DNA of 64,000 bases from Salipaludibacillus aurantiacus (lineage in GTDB: Bacteria; Bacillota; Bacilli; Bacillales; Salisediminibacteriaceae): positions 1 through 64,000 of the forward strand of contig NZ_FOGT01000002.1 of the NCBI RefSeq assembly GCF_900111295.1, written 5' to 3'. Position numbers and translations under genes: made by a program. Under the pieces are notes generated by a model. That model was not told where the DNA came from. It saw only the letters and a list, made by a program, of their open reading frames with translations, and did not search any database. Shown in pieces: positions 1 to 8,179 of this stretch (the first letter of the stretch is position 1; every line of letters begins with the position of its first letter).

Positions 1-4
1 CAGA

Positions 5-77
5 GTGGCTCACCACTCCGCACATGGTGGCTTTTTCATCCGCATTAGGTGGCTCAAAAGTATGCACTAGTGGCTCA
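5..77. repeat. Four iterated GTGGCTCA repeats, possible IS21-type element end
   Basis: GTGGCTCA occurs at 5-12, 49-56 and 70-77, with a shorter copy (GTGGCT) at 27-32. The starts are 22, 22 and 21 bp apart, close to two helical turns. Multiple short direct repeats at the termini are known for IS21-family elements, where they bind the transposase. No transposase gene is visible because the window starts here, so this is an inference about a truncated or off-window element. Confidence 0.4.
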
Positions 78-709
78 TTCTGTCTGCAATATTCAATTAA
101 AAAGGAAAATATATACGGAGCGAGTACAGGCACCTTTTTCTACTCTTTCTTTTTAAAAAATCTATGTGTGTTAATATCTTGCAAATTTAGCTGTATTTAT
201 AGCACTACAACCTCTTTCATCATTTACTAAATATAAAAACGTCTGCTCGATGTCATAAAACATACGAACAGACATTATGTATTGATCCTTGTTATTTAAG
301 TATTTACAGACTTTCGCCATTATCCGAACCGGTTATGTGAAGAAACCATTTCGACAAATTCCAGGGAGTCACTGTAACAGTAAATTACTTCCTGCTTTAA
401 GACCGTATTCCTCGCTCCTATATTATGCATATTTCATAGAGTTTCACGTGGATTCAAAACCTTTGACATTGTGGTTTTTCATTTAACTTAATTGCATTTG
501 ATATCAAGAAAAGTGAGTCATTATTGAGCCAAAAACTATATTAAATCCTTGCGGGTAAAATATATTTAATTTACAGAAAAAATAATTATACATGAAAGAA
601 TTTTAAAAACCTGATCTTATTTCTCCAATTCTCTAGTACAAAGAGTACTCCCCAAATATCAAACTTGGTAAATGAGCAACAGACTAATTCGGTGATTGAC
701 TTTTTAATT
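78..709. other. Gene-free stretch
   Basis: No reading frame with convincing coding character was found on either strand. An imperfect inverted repeat lies at 241-273 (GTCTGCTCG paired with CGAACAGAC), possibly a weak hairpin. The rest is AT-rich and unremarkable. Confidence 0.5.
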
Positions 710-1081
710 CTATTTTTGTAGATTCTCTACTATGCATGTAATTCCTTGTGCACCTTCTATACATAATGTGACTAACCCATACTTTATACCTTCTCTGCCC
801 ATTTCGTGAAATAATTTTGTTTATTGCTCCTGTTGCACCAACTGATGACCTGTGCTATCACTCCACGTCCAATTGAATTCCTAGCTCTTTTATTACTGCA
901 AGAGATTGTGCCGCAAAGGCATCATTTAATTCAATGATACTAATATCATTTAAATTTAATTTAGCTTTTTGTAATGCTTTCTTTGTAGACTCCACTGGAC
1001 CAATTCCATAACCTCAGGAGACACTCCACTAACAGCTTGAGCTCTGATTTTTGGTTTTAGACCATAATATTCGACTTTTTT
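710..1081 (-). pseudogene. Thiolase (acetyl-CoA acetyltransferase) C-terminal remnant
   Basis: Reading the minus strand and allowing frameshifts recovers the C-terminal half of a thiolase. It begins near YGLKPKIRAQAVSGV, continues with [13 protein letters not shown] and the family signature [13 protein letters not shown], then a damaged GATGAI segment. It ends with REGIKYGLVTLCIEGAQG and ITCIVENLQK before a TAG at 710-712. At least three frame changes are needed, and the GHP active-site histidine region is lost. Intact thiolases are about 390 residues, so roughly the last third remains. It abuts the transaldolase-like fragment, so the junction is a deletion or recombination scar. Confidence 0.8.
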
Positions 1082-1168
1082 CTGGGTTGGTGGTTACACC
1101 TGCTAAAATACCAATTTATATGCTTTTTTGATTTCTTCGAGATTTGCAGTATCAATAAAAAATTTCAT
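1082..1168 (-). pseudogene. Transaldolase / fructose-6-phosphate aldolase-like 5' fragment
   Basis: An ATG at 1166-1168 follows a good GGAGGAG ribosome binding site and opens MKFFIDTANLEEIKKAY. After a one-base frame change the reading continues as GILAGVTTNP. This is the characteristic N-terminus of the small transaldolase/FSA family (TalC-like). Only about 30 codons remain before the sequence turns into the thiolase remnant. It lies directly downstream of the transketolase remnant on the same strand, as expected for a former tkt-tal pair of the pentose phosphate pathway. Confidence 0.75.
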
Positions 1169-1200
1169 AGTCTCCTCCATCATTTTAATATTATTTTAGT

Positions 1201-1530
1201 TTAGAGATTTATTAACTCTCTTACTCTGGACATAACATGATCTACGGTAAAACCGAATTCTTCCAAGACCCTGGATTGTGGGCCCAAAGCACCAAAAAAG
1301 GTTAATGCCTAACACATCCCCGTGATCTTCTTCATAACGTTCCCATCCTAAAGTTGAATTCATTTCGATTGCTAAACGCGCTTTTACATGGGATGGAAGA
1401 ACTGATTCCTGGTAATCCTTTGATTGGGATTCAAACAGATCCCATGATGGAAAATTGATGACGGATACAGATAGATTTTCCTTGGCCAACTCACGTTGGG
1501 CCTGTAAAGCTAACTGCGCTTCTGACACCA
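1201..1530 (-). pseudogene. Transketolase C-terminal fragment
   Basis: The minus strand encodes SEAQLALQAQRELAKENLSV, followed by SWDLFESQSKDYQESVLP and a GWERYEEDHGDVLGI stretch. This is the C-terminal domain of bacterial transketolase. A T-run near 1300 carries a one-base shift. Restoring it gives GALGPQSRVLEEFGFTVDHV and the expected end before TAA at 1201-1203. The first roughly 550 residues, including the thiamine diphosphate domains, are missing. The fragment begins just after the stop of the 86-residue gene upstream. Confidence 0.8.
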
Positions 1531-1540
1531 GGCACTGCAA

Positions 1541-1801
1541 TTAAGCAGTTTCGTTACCATAAATATTCGCTTCCAAATAGATTGCTTTTTGGACAAGTTC
1601 TCCTTCATGCCAATCAAATTTATAATTAATATCAGTTATTATTGCAATATAATACTCCTTGTCCTCTTGGGGGATAGGGACAACCACAGACTCTCCAATT
1701 CTAGGAAGATAAGTCATATTATATTGATTAAAATCATATTGTACTCCCCACCCCTCATCTAAATTATGTACTGTAATAATAACTTCATTTTCTGAGATCA
1801 C
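1541..1801 (-). CDS. Small hypothetical protein (86 aa)
   Basis: This is an acidic 86-residue protein opened by GTG at 1799-1801, behind an AGGAG site seven bases upstream. The sequence alternates short hydrophobic and polar stretches and looks like a soluble beta-rich domain, with no transmembrane segment or signal peptide. No family was recognised. It ends exactly where the transketolase fragment begins, so its natural 3' flank may have been lost. It could be a genuine small accessory gene or the remaining part of a larger one. Confidence 0.5.
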   Translation of the reverse strand: MISENEVIITVHNLDEGWGVQYDFNQYNMTYLPRIGESVVVPIPQEDKEYYIAIITDINYKFDWHEGELVQKAIYLEANIYGNETA

Positions 1802-1877
1802 CTAAATTACTCCTCTGTGTTTATTATTTTATTTGTGTGTGTTACTTAAATATGAGCCCCTAGTTTATTTTTAATGC

Positions 1878-2448
1878 TTACTGCAAAGAAAACTCTTTTA
1901 ATACTTCATCTTCAATATTTAGCTTCGCACTTGGGACAATTACACTTCCAGCCAGTTCTTTTTTTCTTCAATTATATTGTGTATGATTTTTTCTATAGTT
2001 AAGCTTCTGCCGAAACTCTCAAAACCTTTTACAATCGGAAAGTAGACAATGGCATTTTTTCTTGTCCAATTCGCTATGCCCGGTCAGTTGCTTGATTTTC
2101 TACTGCGGGATTCCACCAACGTGTGTAATGAACAACATGCTTTGCTGAAGTGATTGTTAATCCTGTACCTGCTCCTTTGGATGAAAGAATCATCACATCA
2201 AATCCAGAAGTCGCATTGAACTGACCAACAACTGATTGCCGTCGAGGTGTCATGCCGTTAATTATCATTCGGTTTATTTGTAAAAGCTCACTAATATGCT
2301 TCTTTAAAATAACTTGCATGCCACGATATTCAGTAAAAATAATCGCTTTCTCACCTTTGCTCTTGATTTTTTCTAATAACTTTAGCGTTTCTATTAACTT
2401 CTGCCCAAAATGAAGAAGACTATTGTAAATGGTCAACTTATTTATCAC
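1878..2448 (-). pseudogene. SNF2-family helicase C-terminal domain, nonsense-disrupted
   Basis: The reading frame encodes KGEKAIIFTEYRGMQVILKK, then SSKGAGTGLTITSAKHVVHY, WWNPAVENQATDRA, a TAG stop, and in the same frame RIGQEKNAIVYFPIVKGFES. These are motifs IV-VI of SNF2/RapA-type DEAD/H helicases; the arginine finger region is DRAxRIGQ. The TAG sits where the family normally has Tyr or His. Further on, a one-base loss in an A-run is needed to continue to the TAA at 1878. The N-terminal Walker A part is absent, so no ATPase activity is expected. Confidence 0.8.
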
Positions 2449-2700
2449 TGATCTCTAAACCTGCATTTATCTAAAACTGGATTAATAGACTCCTCGTCTT
2501 TTTACAACTAGATAAGAGAAGCCATTACACTTAGTCGAGTATTTCCTTTATTTAACTCAAACTGGTTAAATTGATTATTTATAAATATAACGCAAATAGA
2601 GTATCCTATCCGTTTGTATCTCAAACTTTAATTTGATGATTCAACAAGTTAAAAGCAAGGAAAATTAAGTAAAAGAATCTAAAATGAACGTAATCATTTA

Positions 2701-3144
2701 TTATTTTCTTTTTATTTTTGGGCTTAGTACTGATTCCTTCTCTGGCAGAGGTAATCCTAAGTCTTTGTGCATTTCTGAGATCAATTTATACAAGTCTTCT
2801 CCAGTATTTACTCCAATTTGATTTGCGCTGATTACATTCGGAGCATCGTTGAATACTAAATTTACTTGGTTCAATGCTCCAAAAAATTTAACAGAGTCTC
2901 CATTTTGTTCTAGGTTAGAGCCATCTGAGATAACTGCTATGTTACCAGTTACCTCGGATAAAATTTTGTGCTTTGCTTCAATTCTCGATTCTTTTCTTCT
3001 TGCTTTGAGCTCTCTTTCAAATAGCTCTTCTTGAAATGCAAGTTGTTTTTGAGTAGCTTTATGTCCTCCATAAATTGCAGCTGTGGCACCAATTATTGCA
3101 GCAGTAAGAGTAATAATACCTGTTATTATCAATTCTGAGTCCAT
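2701..3144 (-). CDS. Membrane-anchored coiled-coil protein (147 aa)
   Basis: The ATG at 3144 follows an AAAGGAG site. Residues 5-27 form one strongly hydrophobic segment. A charged, probably coiled-coil stretch rich in Glu, Arg and Lys follows to about residue 65, then a soluble domain of about 80 residues. The architecture resembles a family I recall as DUF6680, but that is from memory and tentative. It lies divergent from the kwaA-like gene, in a neighbourhood of restriction and defence genes, so a defence role is possible but not shown by the sequence. Confidence 0.6.
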   Translation of the reverse strand: MDSELIITGIITLTAAIIGATAAIYGGHKATQKQLAFQEELFERELKARRKESRIEAKHKILSEVTGNIAVISDGSNLEQNGDSVKFFGALNQVNLVFNDAPNVISANQIGVNTGEDLYKLISEMHKDLGLPLPEKESVLSPKIKRK

Positions 3145-3432
3145 ATTTTAATTGGCTCCTTTCGTTATTCTTTCTTAGGATAATATTTTGGAAGCTATTT
3201 ACAAGAGGAACAAGGTAGCTACCTCTTAGATCCTCAAAGATTAATTCAAAATAAAGATTACATTTTTTCTGATTGTGCAATACAGCACTAAAATATACAA
3301 AGTGATAACAAGACAATTATATAAACTATTTTTGAAATAATTATACCTAATTATTTTCATTGGATGAATTTAATAAATATGTTAAAATATTCTGGAATAA
3401 GTACTACTTACTCAAATATAGGAGGAAATTAA

Positions 3433-3972
3433 ATGCTCAACAAATTTGTTAAAGTAGCATTAGTATCTACTTCTTTTTCTCCTATATTATTAACATATGC
3501 TTTTATCCTTTGGTTGGAAGAAGACTCAATTTTAAAATTTTCTATAGTAATAGGTCTTGCTGCATTATTAGTGTTTTTATGTTTATTAATTATTAATTTT
3601 GCTAAAAAGAAACTTGAGATTATTAATTTACCAATTCAATCTATCAAGACAGCCGATGGAGAAGTAGTTGGCTTTCTAGTTGCTTATCTTCTGCCCTTTA
3701 CTACTATTGCCTCAGAACAAATAAATGAGAGCATCTTGATTTTCATAATGAGTTTATTTTTTTTAATTATTTGGAGTACTAACTCTTATCATATTAACCC
3801 TTTACTCAGCGTATTTGGTTATCATTTTTACGAAGTTAATACGTCAAATAATATTTCATTTTTATTAATAACAAAGAGAGACTTAAGAGATACAACTTCA
3901 ATTACTAGTACTGTTCAATTAACTGAATATATGGTCTTAGACATTAATAATAAGGGGGATAAAAATGTTTGA
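3433..3972 (+). CDS. kwaA: KwaA-like multi-pass membrane protein
   Basis: A 179-residue protein with GGAGG six bases before the ATG. Hydrophobic segments lie at about 9-28, 34-57, 82-95 and 99-117, so four membrane passes are likely. A cytosolic tail of about 60 residues contains FGYHFYEV and ISFLLITKRDLRD. Kiwa is a two-gene anti-phage system in which KwaA is a four-pass membrane protein and KwaB a DUF4868 protein. Size, topology and the overlapping partner gene fit. The assignment depends mainly on the better-recognised neighbour; no biochemical motif in KwaA proves it. Confidence 0.65.
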   Translation: MLNKFVKVALVSTSFSPILLTYAFILWLEEDSILKFSIVIGLAALLVFLCLLIINFAKKKLEIINLPIQSIKTADGEVVGFLVAYLLPFTTIASEQINESILIFIMSLFFLIIWSTNSYHINPLLSVFGYHFYEVNTSNNISFLLITKRDLRDTTSITSTVQLTEYMVLDINNKGDKNV

Positions 3973-4864
3973 CACTACCAATTTTTTTGCTTTAATGGTG
4001 GGCAGCGGTGAATATGTTATCAACAGAATTCGTCTTACACGTGATGCCCAAAAAGAGTTATCTTGCCTATTTAGTACTTCTTTAGAAAATGACTTGCTCG
4101 ATAATGACCTCGAAGTTATTACTTTCGATGGAAGTTATAAACCAGATCAGGGGCAAATACAATCTATTTCAGAATATGAGATGCCAAATATATTTTTTGA
4201 AGCTATAAAATCTCCTGCTTCTTGTGAAATATTAGAGCTTAAGGAAGATAATGTTGATCATAAGATAAAAGCCATATTTACTGGTCTAATAAGAGAAGAA
4301 GAACCTATAATTGCATTTCAAAAGTTTAATAATTCTCAGTTTATTAATCGTAAAGGAGTAAGCTTATTTCATAATCAAGAAACATTTGACTTAACGTCAA
4401 AATTTGGGATAAATTTATTGGATAAAGTAGACTGTTTTTATCGGGATAGAAAGCTATATTTCAAGACATATTGGGTTGCTCGTCAAATTCTAGACTTATC
4501 TAGTTATTACAGAGAAGCTACTGATTCAGATGTTGATGACTTTATCAGTCTTCCCGCCTTAGCCTTAGAAGATAAAGAAAGTTTCAAGTCATATTCCGAT
4601 TCTTTTATTAGAAGAAAAATTGCTATGATAAAAGATTCTGAAGTACTTGAAAATTACACACCTAGTATGATTAAAGATACAGCAGCAGAATATGGGGTAA
4701 ATATTTCTTTAAATCGTTCTGACGACCAAGAACAAATAAATATTCCAAACGACAAAAAGGAAATAAAATCCATTCTTAAATTTTTGGACGAAGAAATATA
4801 CAAAGGCCCTCTTTCAAACTCAACTTATGAAACCAATTCTAAAAAACGATATGTTAATAATTAA
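3965..4864 (+). CDS. kwaB: KwaB-like protein (DUF4868, Kiwa defence)
   Basis: This 299-residue soluble protein overlaps the kwaA-like gene by 8 bp, so the two are probably translationally coupled. The C-terminal third carries the DUF4868-like pattern: IKSILKFLDEEIYKGPLS followed by TYETNSKKRYV, the SK motif that closes this family. The middle (about 105-175) has the conserved alternation FQKFNNSQF, FDLTSKFGINLLDKVD and LYFKTYWVARQIL. In E. coli Kiwa the partners form a membrane-associated complex that limits phage DNA. Length matches the family (about 300). Recognised from memory of the family; an HMM search would settle it. Confidence 0.7.
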   Translation: MFDTTNFFALMVGSGEYVINRIRLTRDAQKELSCLFSTSLENDLLDNDLEVITFDGSYKPDQGQIQSISEYEMPNIFFEAIKSPASCEILELKEDNVDHKIKAIFTGLIREEEPIIAFQKFNNSQFINRKGVSLFHNQETFDLTSKFGINLLDKVDCFYRDRKLYFKTYWVARQILDLSSYYREATDSDVDDFISLPALALEDKESFKSYSDSFIRRKIAMIKDSEVLENYTPSMIKDTAAEYGVNISLNRSDDQEQINIPNDKKEIKSILKFLDEEIYKGPLSNSTYETNSKKRYVNN

Positions 4865-4878
4865 TTCTAAAATACCTC

Positions 4879-4919
4879 AAATACCCATTAACTGTTATAA
4901 CAGGAGTGGGTATTTTAAT
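4879..4919 (+). terminator. Terminator after kwaAB-like unit
   Basis: Inverted repeat AAATACCCA (4879-4887) and TGGGTATTT (4907-4915), with an inner palindrome CTGTTATAACAG and a short T-run. It lies 15 bp after the kwaB-like stop. Confidence 0.65.
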
Positions 4920-4967
4920 CTTAAACAGTAAATAGTACCGTTAGGTGATTCATTTCCCTTAAATATA

Positions 4968-5102
4968 TTATACTTTACTAAACATATCCTTTATTAAGAA
5001 CTTGTTCAAACTAAGTCGTTCCAAAATATTCCACGAATCCGCAAGATTCTTACCCTTTACTTCAACAATAAACTCGAGAGTAATTCTAAAAGACCCCGAC
5101 AT
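4968..5102 (-). CDS. 44-aa ORF in frame behind the nuclease stop
   Basis: An ATG at 5102 opens a 44-codon frame (MSGSFRITLEFIVEVKGKN and onward) with coding-like composition, ending at TAA 4968-4970. It is in the same frame as the nuclease gene upstream. The TAG at 5130-5132 is the only stop separating them, and the ten codons between are open. It is either a separate small protein (a GGAAGGG lies only 3 bases before the ATG) or the lost C-terminus of the nuclease. Confidence 0.4.
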   Translation of the reverse strand: MSGSFRITLEFIVEVKGKNLADSWNILERLSLNKFLIKDMFSKV

Positions 5103-5129
5103 TAACCCTTCCAAATATGCATCTACACT

Positions 5130-5984
5130 CTAAAATAATTCAATTATATTTTTATAAAATTTTCCTTCTTCCGCTAATGCTCGTATTTTTTTTTCCAATA
5201 CAATATTAAAATCAATTTCTCTTTCTAAAGATATAACTAATTCTTGTACAGTCATTAAAACAATATTTACACTTCGACCAGAGTTAAATGTAGCTAATGC
5301 TTCTTCAGAATAACCTGAAAAACTTATAAAAAATCCTCTGGTAAATCTAGATTTTGATGATACTTTTTCGTTAAATTTCACAAGTTCACCTTTATCTACT
5401 AATTTTTTTGTCCACTTAGCTTCTAATAAATAAATCTCATTTTTAAATGAAAAACTACCATCTATTTGTTCACCTATTAATTTAAAACTTTCTCTAGGAC
5501 TTAATTGATTGCTTTTAAAAAAATCATATAAATATTTTTCAAAAGTGTATCCTCTTTCTTGACTATTGTTTAACTTAGATACTTTTATTAACGCCTCTAA
5601 ATTTCTTTTAAAATCAAAATCGTTATTTGAGTGTTTTTCTACAGGTGCTAATTTCGCTCTGACTGATTTTCCCATTAATCTGTTTGCAATATCAACACAT
5701 TTGTAGAATGTTTCTTTTTCATCATTTGAAATGTCCAAATGTAATCTTTTATAATCCAATAATTCCATCAATAATTTCCCCACAGTGACATTATCGAAGT
5801 CTGAGATAACACGTCTTAAAAGTTTAGCTTTAGATTCATAATCATACCGATGGTAAATATCAATATTAATAGTATCCAAAATAAAATCTTGAAAAGTTCT
5901 ATTAGTAAAATCTAAAACATAACCATTCTCCATTTGAAATATTCTTTCAAAATATATTTTTTCATTAAAGCTAACGTTTGCCAT
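5130..5984 (-). CDS. PD-(D/E)XK restriction endonuclease-like protein
   Basis: A 284-residue protein. The N-terminal helical part (1-110) contains MENGYVLDFTNRTFQDFI, a segment I associate with several phage-defence effectors of the AbiJ-like kind. Residues about 145-250 form a restriction-endonuclease fold: an upstream Glu in YTFEKYLYDFF, Asp175 in GEQIDG, then Glu188 and Lys190 in LLEAKW. This gives the catalytic D-x12-E-x-K pattern of Mrr-type nucleases. A GGTGG-like site precedes the ATG. It is convergent with the Kiwa-like pair. An amber codon ends it, and ten further open codons lead into an in-frame 44-codon ORF, so the C-terminus may be truncated. Confidence 0.7.
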   Translation of the reverse strand: MANVSFNEKIYFERIFQMENGYVLDFTNRTFQDFILDTINIDIYHRYDYESKAKLLRRVISDFDNVTVGKLLMELLDYKRLHLDISNDEKETFYKCVDIANRLMGKSVRAKLAPVEKHSNNDFDFKRNLEALIKVSKLNNSQERGYTFEKYLYDFFKSNQLSPRESFKLIGEQIDGSFSFKNEIYLLEAKWTKKLVDKGELVKFNEKVSSKSRFTRGFFISFSGYSEEALATFNSGRSVNIVLMTVQELVISLEREIDFNIVLEKKIRALAEEGKFYKNIIELF

Positions 5985-6140
5985 AAGCAGAAACCACCAA
6001 TCTAATAAAAATAATAAATTTGTAATTTGGGATTAGTTTTTAGTTATATTCATTATCAAATTAGTTTCTAACTTTTATACTTTTACCCAATACGGCTACT
6101 AAAGGTTAGTTAACATGATAATTAAATGATTGATTCTACT

Positions 6141-6416
6141 TTAAATTTTAATAATACAAAACAGCAGAAAGTCAACGTTTTCCAACGCCACTTCCTGCTG
6201 CCTATTAAAATTTAATACTTTACCAAGCTCTTTTGACTCTTCTTCAGTAAACGTAAGACCTTTCCCCATTTTCTCAAGGTCTGGGCACCACTCCCGAATG
6301 TCATACTTTGGCTCTAGTTTATTCCAGCTGATTAGGTTGAGTTCTTTCTTCCAGCCCTTTGGGGATTCGGATAAGACGCTGATATGCTTTACAATTTCAA
6401 ATTCTATGTTTGCCAT
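6141..6416 (-). CDS. YdbC/PC4-family ssDNA-binding protein
   Basis: A 91-residue protein with GGAGG before the ATG. Residues 1-70 match the YdbC/PC4 coactivator-like fold, with FEIVKHISVLSESPKGWKKE, ISWNKLEPKYDIREW and LEKMGKGLTFTEEE. Family members are dimeric single-stranded DNA binders of about 70-75 residues. The last 20 residues (from NFNRQQEV) run past the usual end, which suggests an altered stop, since the following region is decayed. It lies downstream of the methylase remnant on the same strand. Confidence 0.75.
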   Translation of the reverse strand: MANIEFEIVKHISVLSESPKGWKKELNLISWNKLEPKYDIREWCPDLEKMGKGLTFTEEESKELGKVLNFNRQQEVALENVDFLLFCIIKI

Positions 6417-6438
6417 GATTTAACCTCCAGTCCTTTTA

Positions 6439-7156
6439 TTAATGTGCTTCACTGTTTTCTCTGAGGTCGTGGTACACTTCATTGAACATATCGTCCATCA
6501 GGAACTGCTTGAAATCATTGTCCTCCAGCACTTTCATAAAGAAATTTTCATTGTTCTGCATACGGTCAATGACGAAGTCCATAAGCCCCACCATAAGGCC
6601 GAACGACTTCGCGCGGTGTATAGTGGTCACCTGCTTCAGCATGCTCTGAGTACCTCCGCATTAATTTCTCAAATACATAGCCCATTTCAAGATTTGACAC
6701 GACACTTGGATGTAGGTCAATCTCAGAGAATCGTTTGACCGTCAGGTACAATGAATCATCTCGATCCATCTTCTCAATCTGTTTATCAAAATCGAAATAA
6801 TCAATGATATCTCTTGCCACTAAGGAAAATCCGTTTATGTAATCTCTGAAGTATTCTGCAATATTATCAACATCATTCAAAAGTTTTTCAAAGTCATAGT
6901 TGCTGATGTTATTGAATTTTGGTTAGACGTACGGTTCAATATCTCGTCTCTAGCTTCTTCCGGCAGGTTCTTGTTGTACTGTACATATTTTTTCAAGACT
7001 TCATCCTTAGTGTCTTGAAGCACACAGTCAAAGCGTCGAAGGACTGCCATCGGCAGGATTACCTTTCCGTAATCGTCAAACTTATATGGTCCACCCAGTA
7101 TTTCTGCAATTGTCCATAAGAAGTTTACTTTTTCCTAAAAGTTTACCATCAATCAT
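6439..7156 (-). pseudogene. hsdM: Type I restriction methylase (hsdM) remnant, chimeric 3' end
   Basis: An ATG at 7156 after AAAAGGAG begins the remnant. Allowing one-base shifts, the strand encodes KVNFLWTIAEILGGPYKFDD, YGKVILPMAVLRRFDCVL, IAEYFRDYINGFS, EIDLHPSVVSNLEMGYVFEK and GDHYTPREVVR. This is the N-terminal domain and the start of the catalytic domain of HsdM. At least three frameshifts are visible. At about 6580 the HsdM reading jumps to LMDFVIDRMQNNENFFMKVL and FKQFLMDDMFNEVYHDL, which may be the C-terminal end of another subunit (possibly HsdR). The NPPF methylase motif is absent, so the gene is dead. Confidence 0.8.
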
Positions 7157-7286
7157 TCTCCTTTTAATTGTTTTACTTTTTAATACATAAATGAATATGT
7201 TTCTAAATTTGATATGTAAAAAAATAGTTCTATTACTATTCTACCAATCTCTTAACTGTTAATAAATAGAATATACAAATTGTAAA

Positions 7287-8113
7287 TCGAGTAGGGATAG
7301 CCATTACTGACTACCCCTCTCCCAGAACCACACGTGCGGGTCTACGCATGTGGCTCCTCCCGGTTATTCTTCTTTGAATAGCGTTCATAGTAAATAGTTC
7401 TGAGGCTGACTAAGCCGATTTCTTCGAAATAACTATTATCTAGTGCGGTATGAACCATGTGGGTCTTAGAACATCTCCACGCTGTCATGCGGATGGGATG
7501 AAGACTTTCTTCGTTCCATCCATTCTTTCTAAGCACTCTATATAAGTTATTCCGATAACGCCAGCTTCTCAGTTGAATCATACGTTACCGTCTTCGTAAC
7601 CATGTATCCCATTTCTTGAAATTCGCGGCCACATGCCCAAAACAAAAGTAGTTTGCCCAGCATCACAGATAAGGATTTAGGGTGTCATCAACCAATACCT
7701 CAATACTAAGTGTTTGATTTCGTCTCGTTAATCTTTTGACCTTTCCTTTGAATATCTTTTCTTTCTTAGGCGCAATGCCTCGATAATTCAGATAGAACTC
7801 GTATCCAAGAAATGTGAATGGTTCTTCTTCGGCATTGACTATGACTGATTTTGTTGGATACACCGTTAATTTCATTTCATTTTCAACATATTTCTTGATT
7901 CCACGCATCACTCTTTCACTGCCTTTGGCACTGCAACATAACACAATAAAGTCATCTGCGAATCGCACGATTAGGTGCCCTCGTTCCAGTTATCGGCGAT
8001 GGACGGGGTACCCTTCTGTTCTCCCCGGACTTCTGTGCTTTGGCAACTGTCCGTTTCTGTCCACTTCCACACGTCATCAAAATGGTCGTTTGATCACTCT
8101 TCACGGGTCACAC
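7287..8113 (-). mobile_element. Group II intron, internally deleted
   Basis: At the 3' side (minus strand) a domain V-like hairpin lies at 7325-7357 (GAGCCACATGCG paired with CGCACGTGTGGTTC). A domain VI-like hairpin follows at 7287-7320 (GGGTAGTCAG, CTATCCC). At the other end GTGTGACCCGTGAAGAGTG at 8095-8113 resembles an intron 5' boundary, and ribozyme-like sequence runs to about 7975. It then joins the middle of the reverse transcriptase frame, so most of the ribozyme core and the N-terminal half of the protein are deleted. The exact 5' boundary is uncertain; ribozyme-like sequence could extend to about 8175. Confidence 0.65.
7342..7968 (-). pseudogene. Group II intron reverse transcriptase/maturase remnant
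   Basis: One continuous frame encodes RFADDFIVLCCSAKGSERVM (the FADD motif of reverse transcriptase), TFLGYEFYLNYRGIAPKKEK, DTLNPYL, stop, CWANYFCFGHVAANFKKWDT, stop, then RMIQLRSWRYRNNLYRVLRK and WRCSKTHMVHTALDNSYFEE. The two in-frame stops are TGA at 7663-7665 and TAA at 7585-7587. The TGA plausibly arose from a CGA Arg codon. The fingers and palm N-terminal half is missing. No frameshift separates the pieces, so decay is recent. Confidence 0.85.
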
Positions 8114-8179
8114 CCTTCGCACGGCGTTATACTGGCCTTTACTTTCCTGCCGTACGGTCTTATAAGCGCCTATCAATAA

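Noticed and set aside
24-486. Two short plus-strand frames near the left edge
   Set aside because: No ribosome binding site, no domain, atypical composition, overlap with the repeat array.
5697-5984. Assigning the nuclease N-terminus to a specific AbiJ family
   Set aside because: Only one motif (GYVLDFTNRTF) was recognised from memory, which is not enough for a family name.
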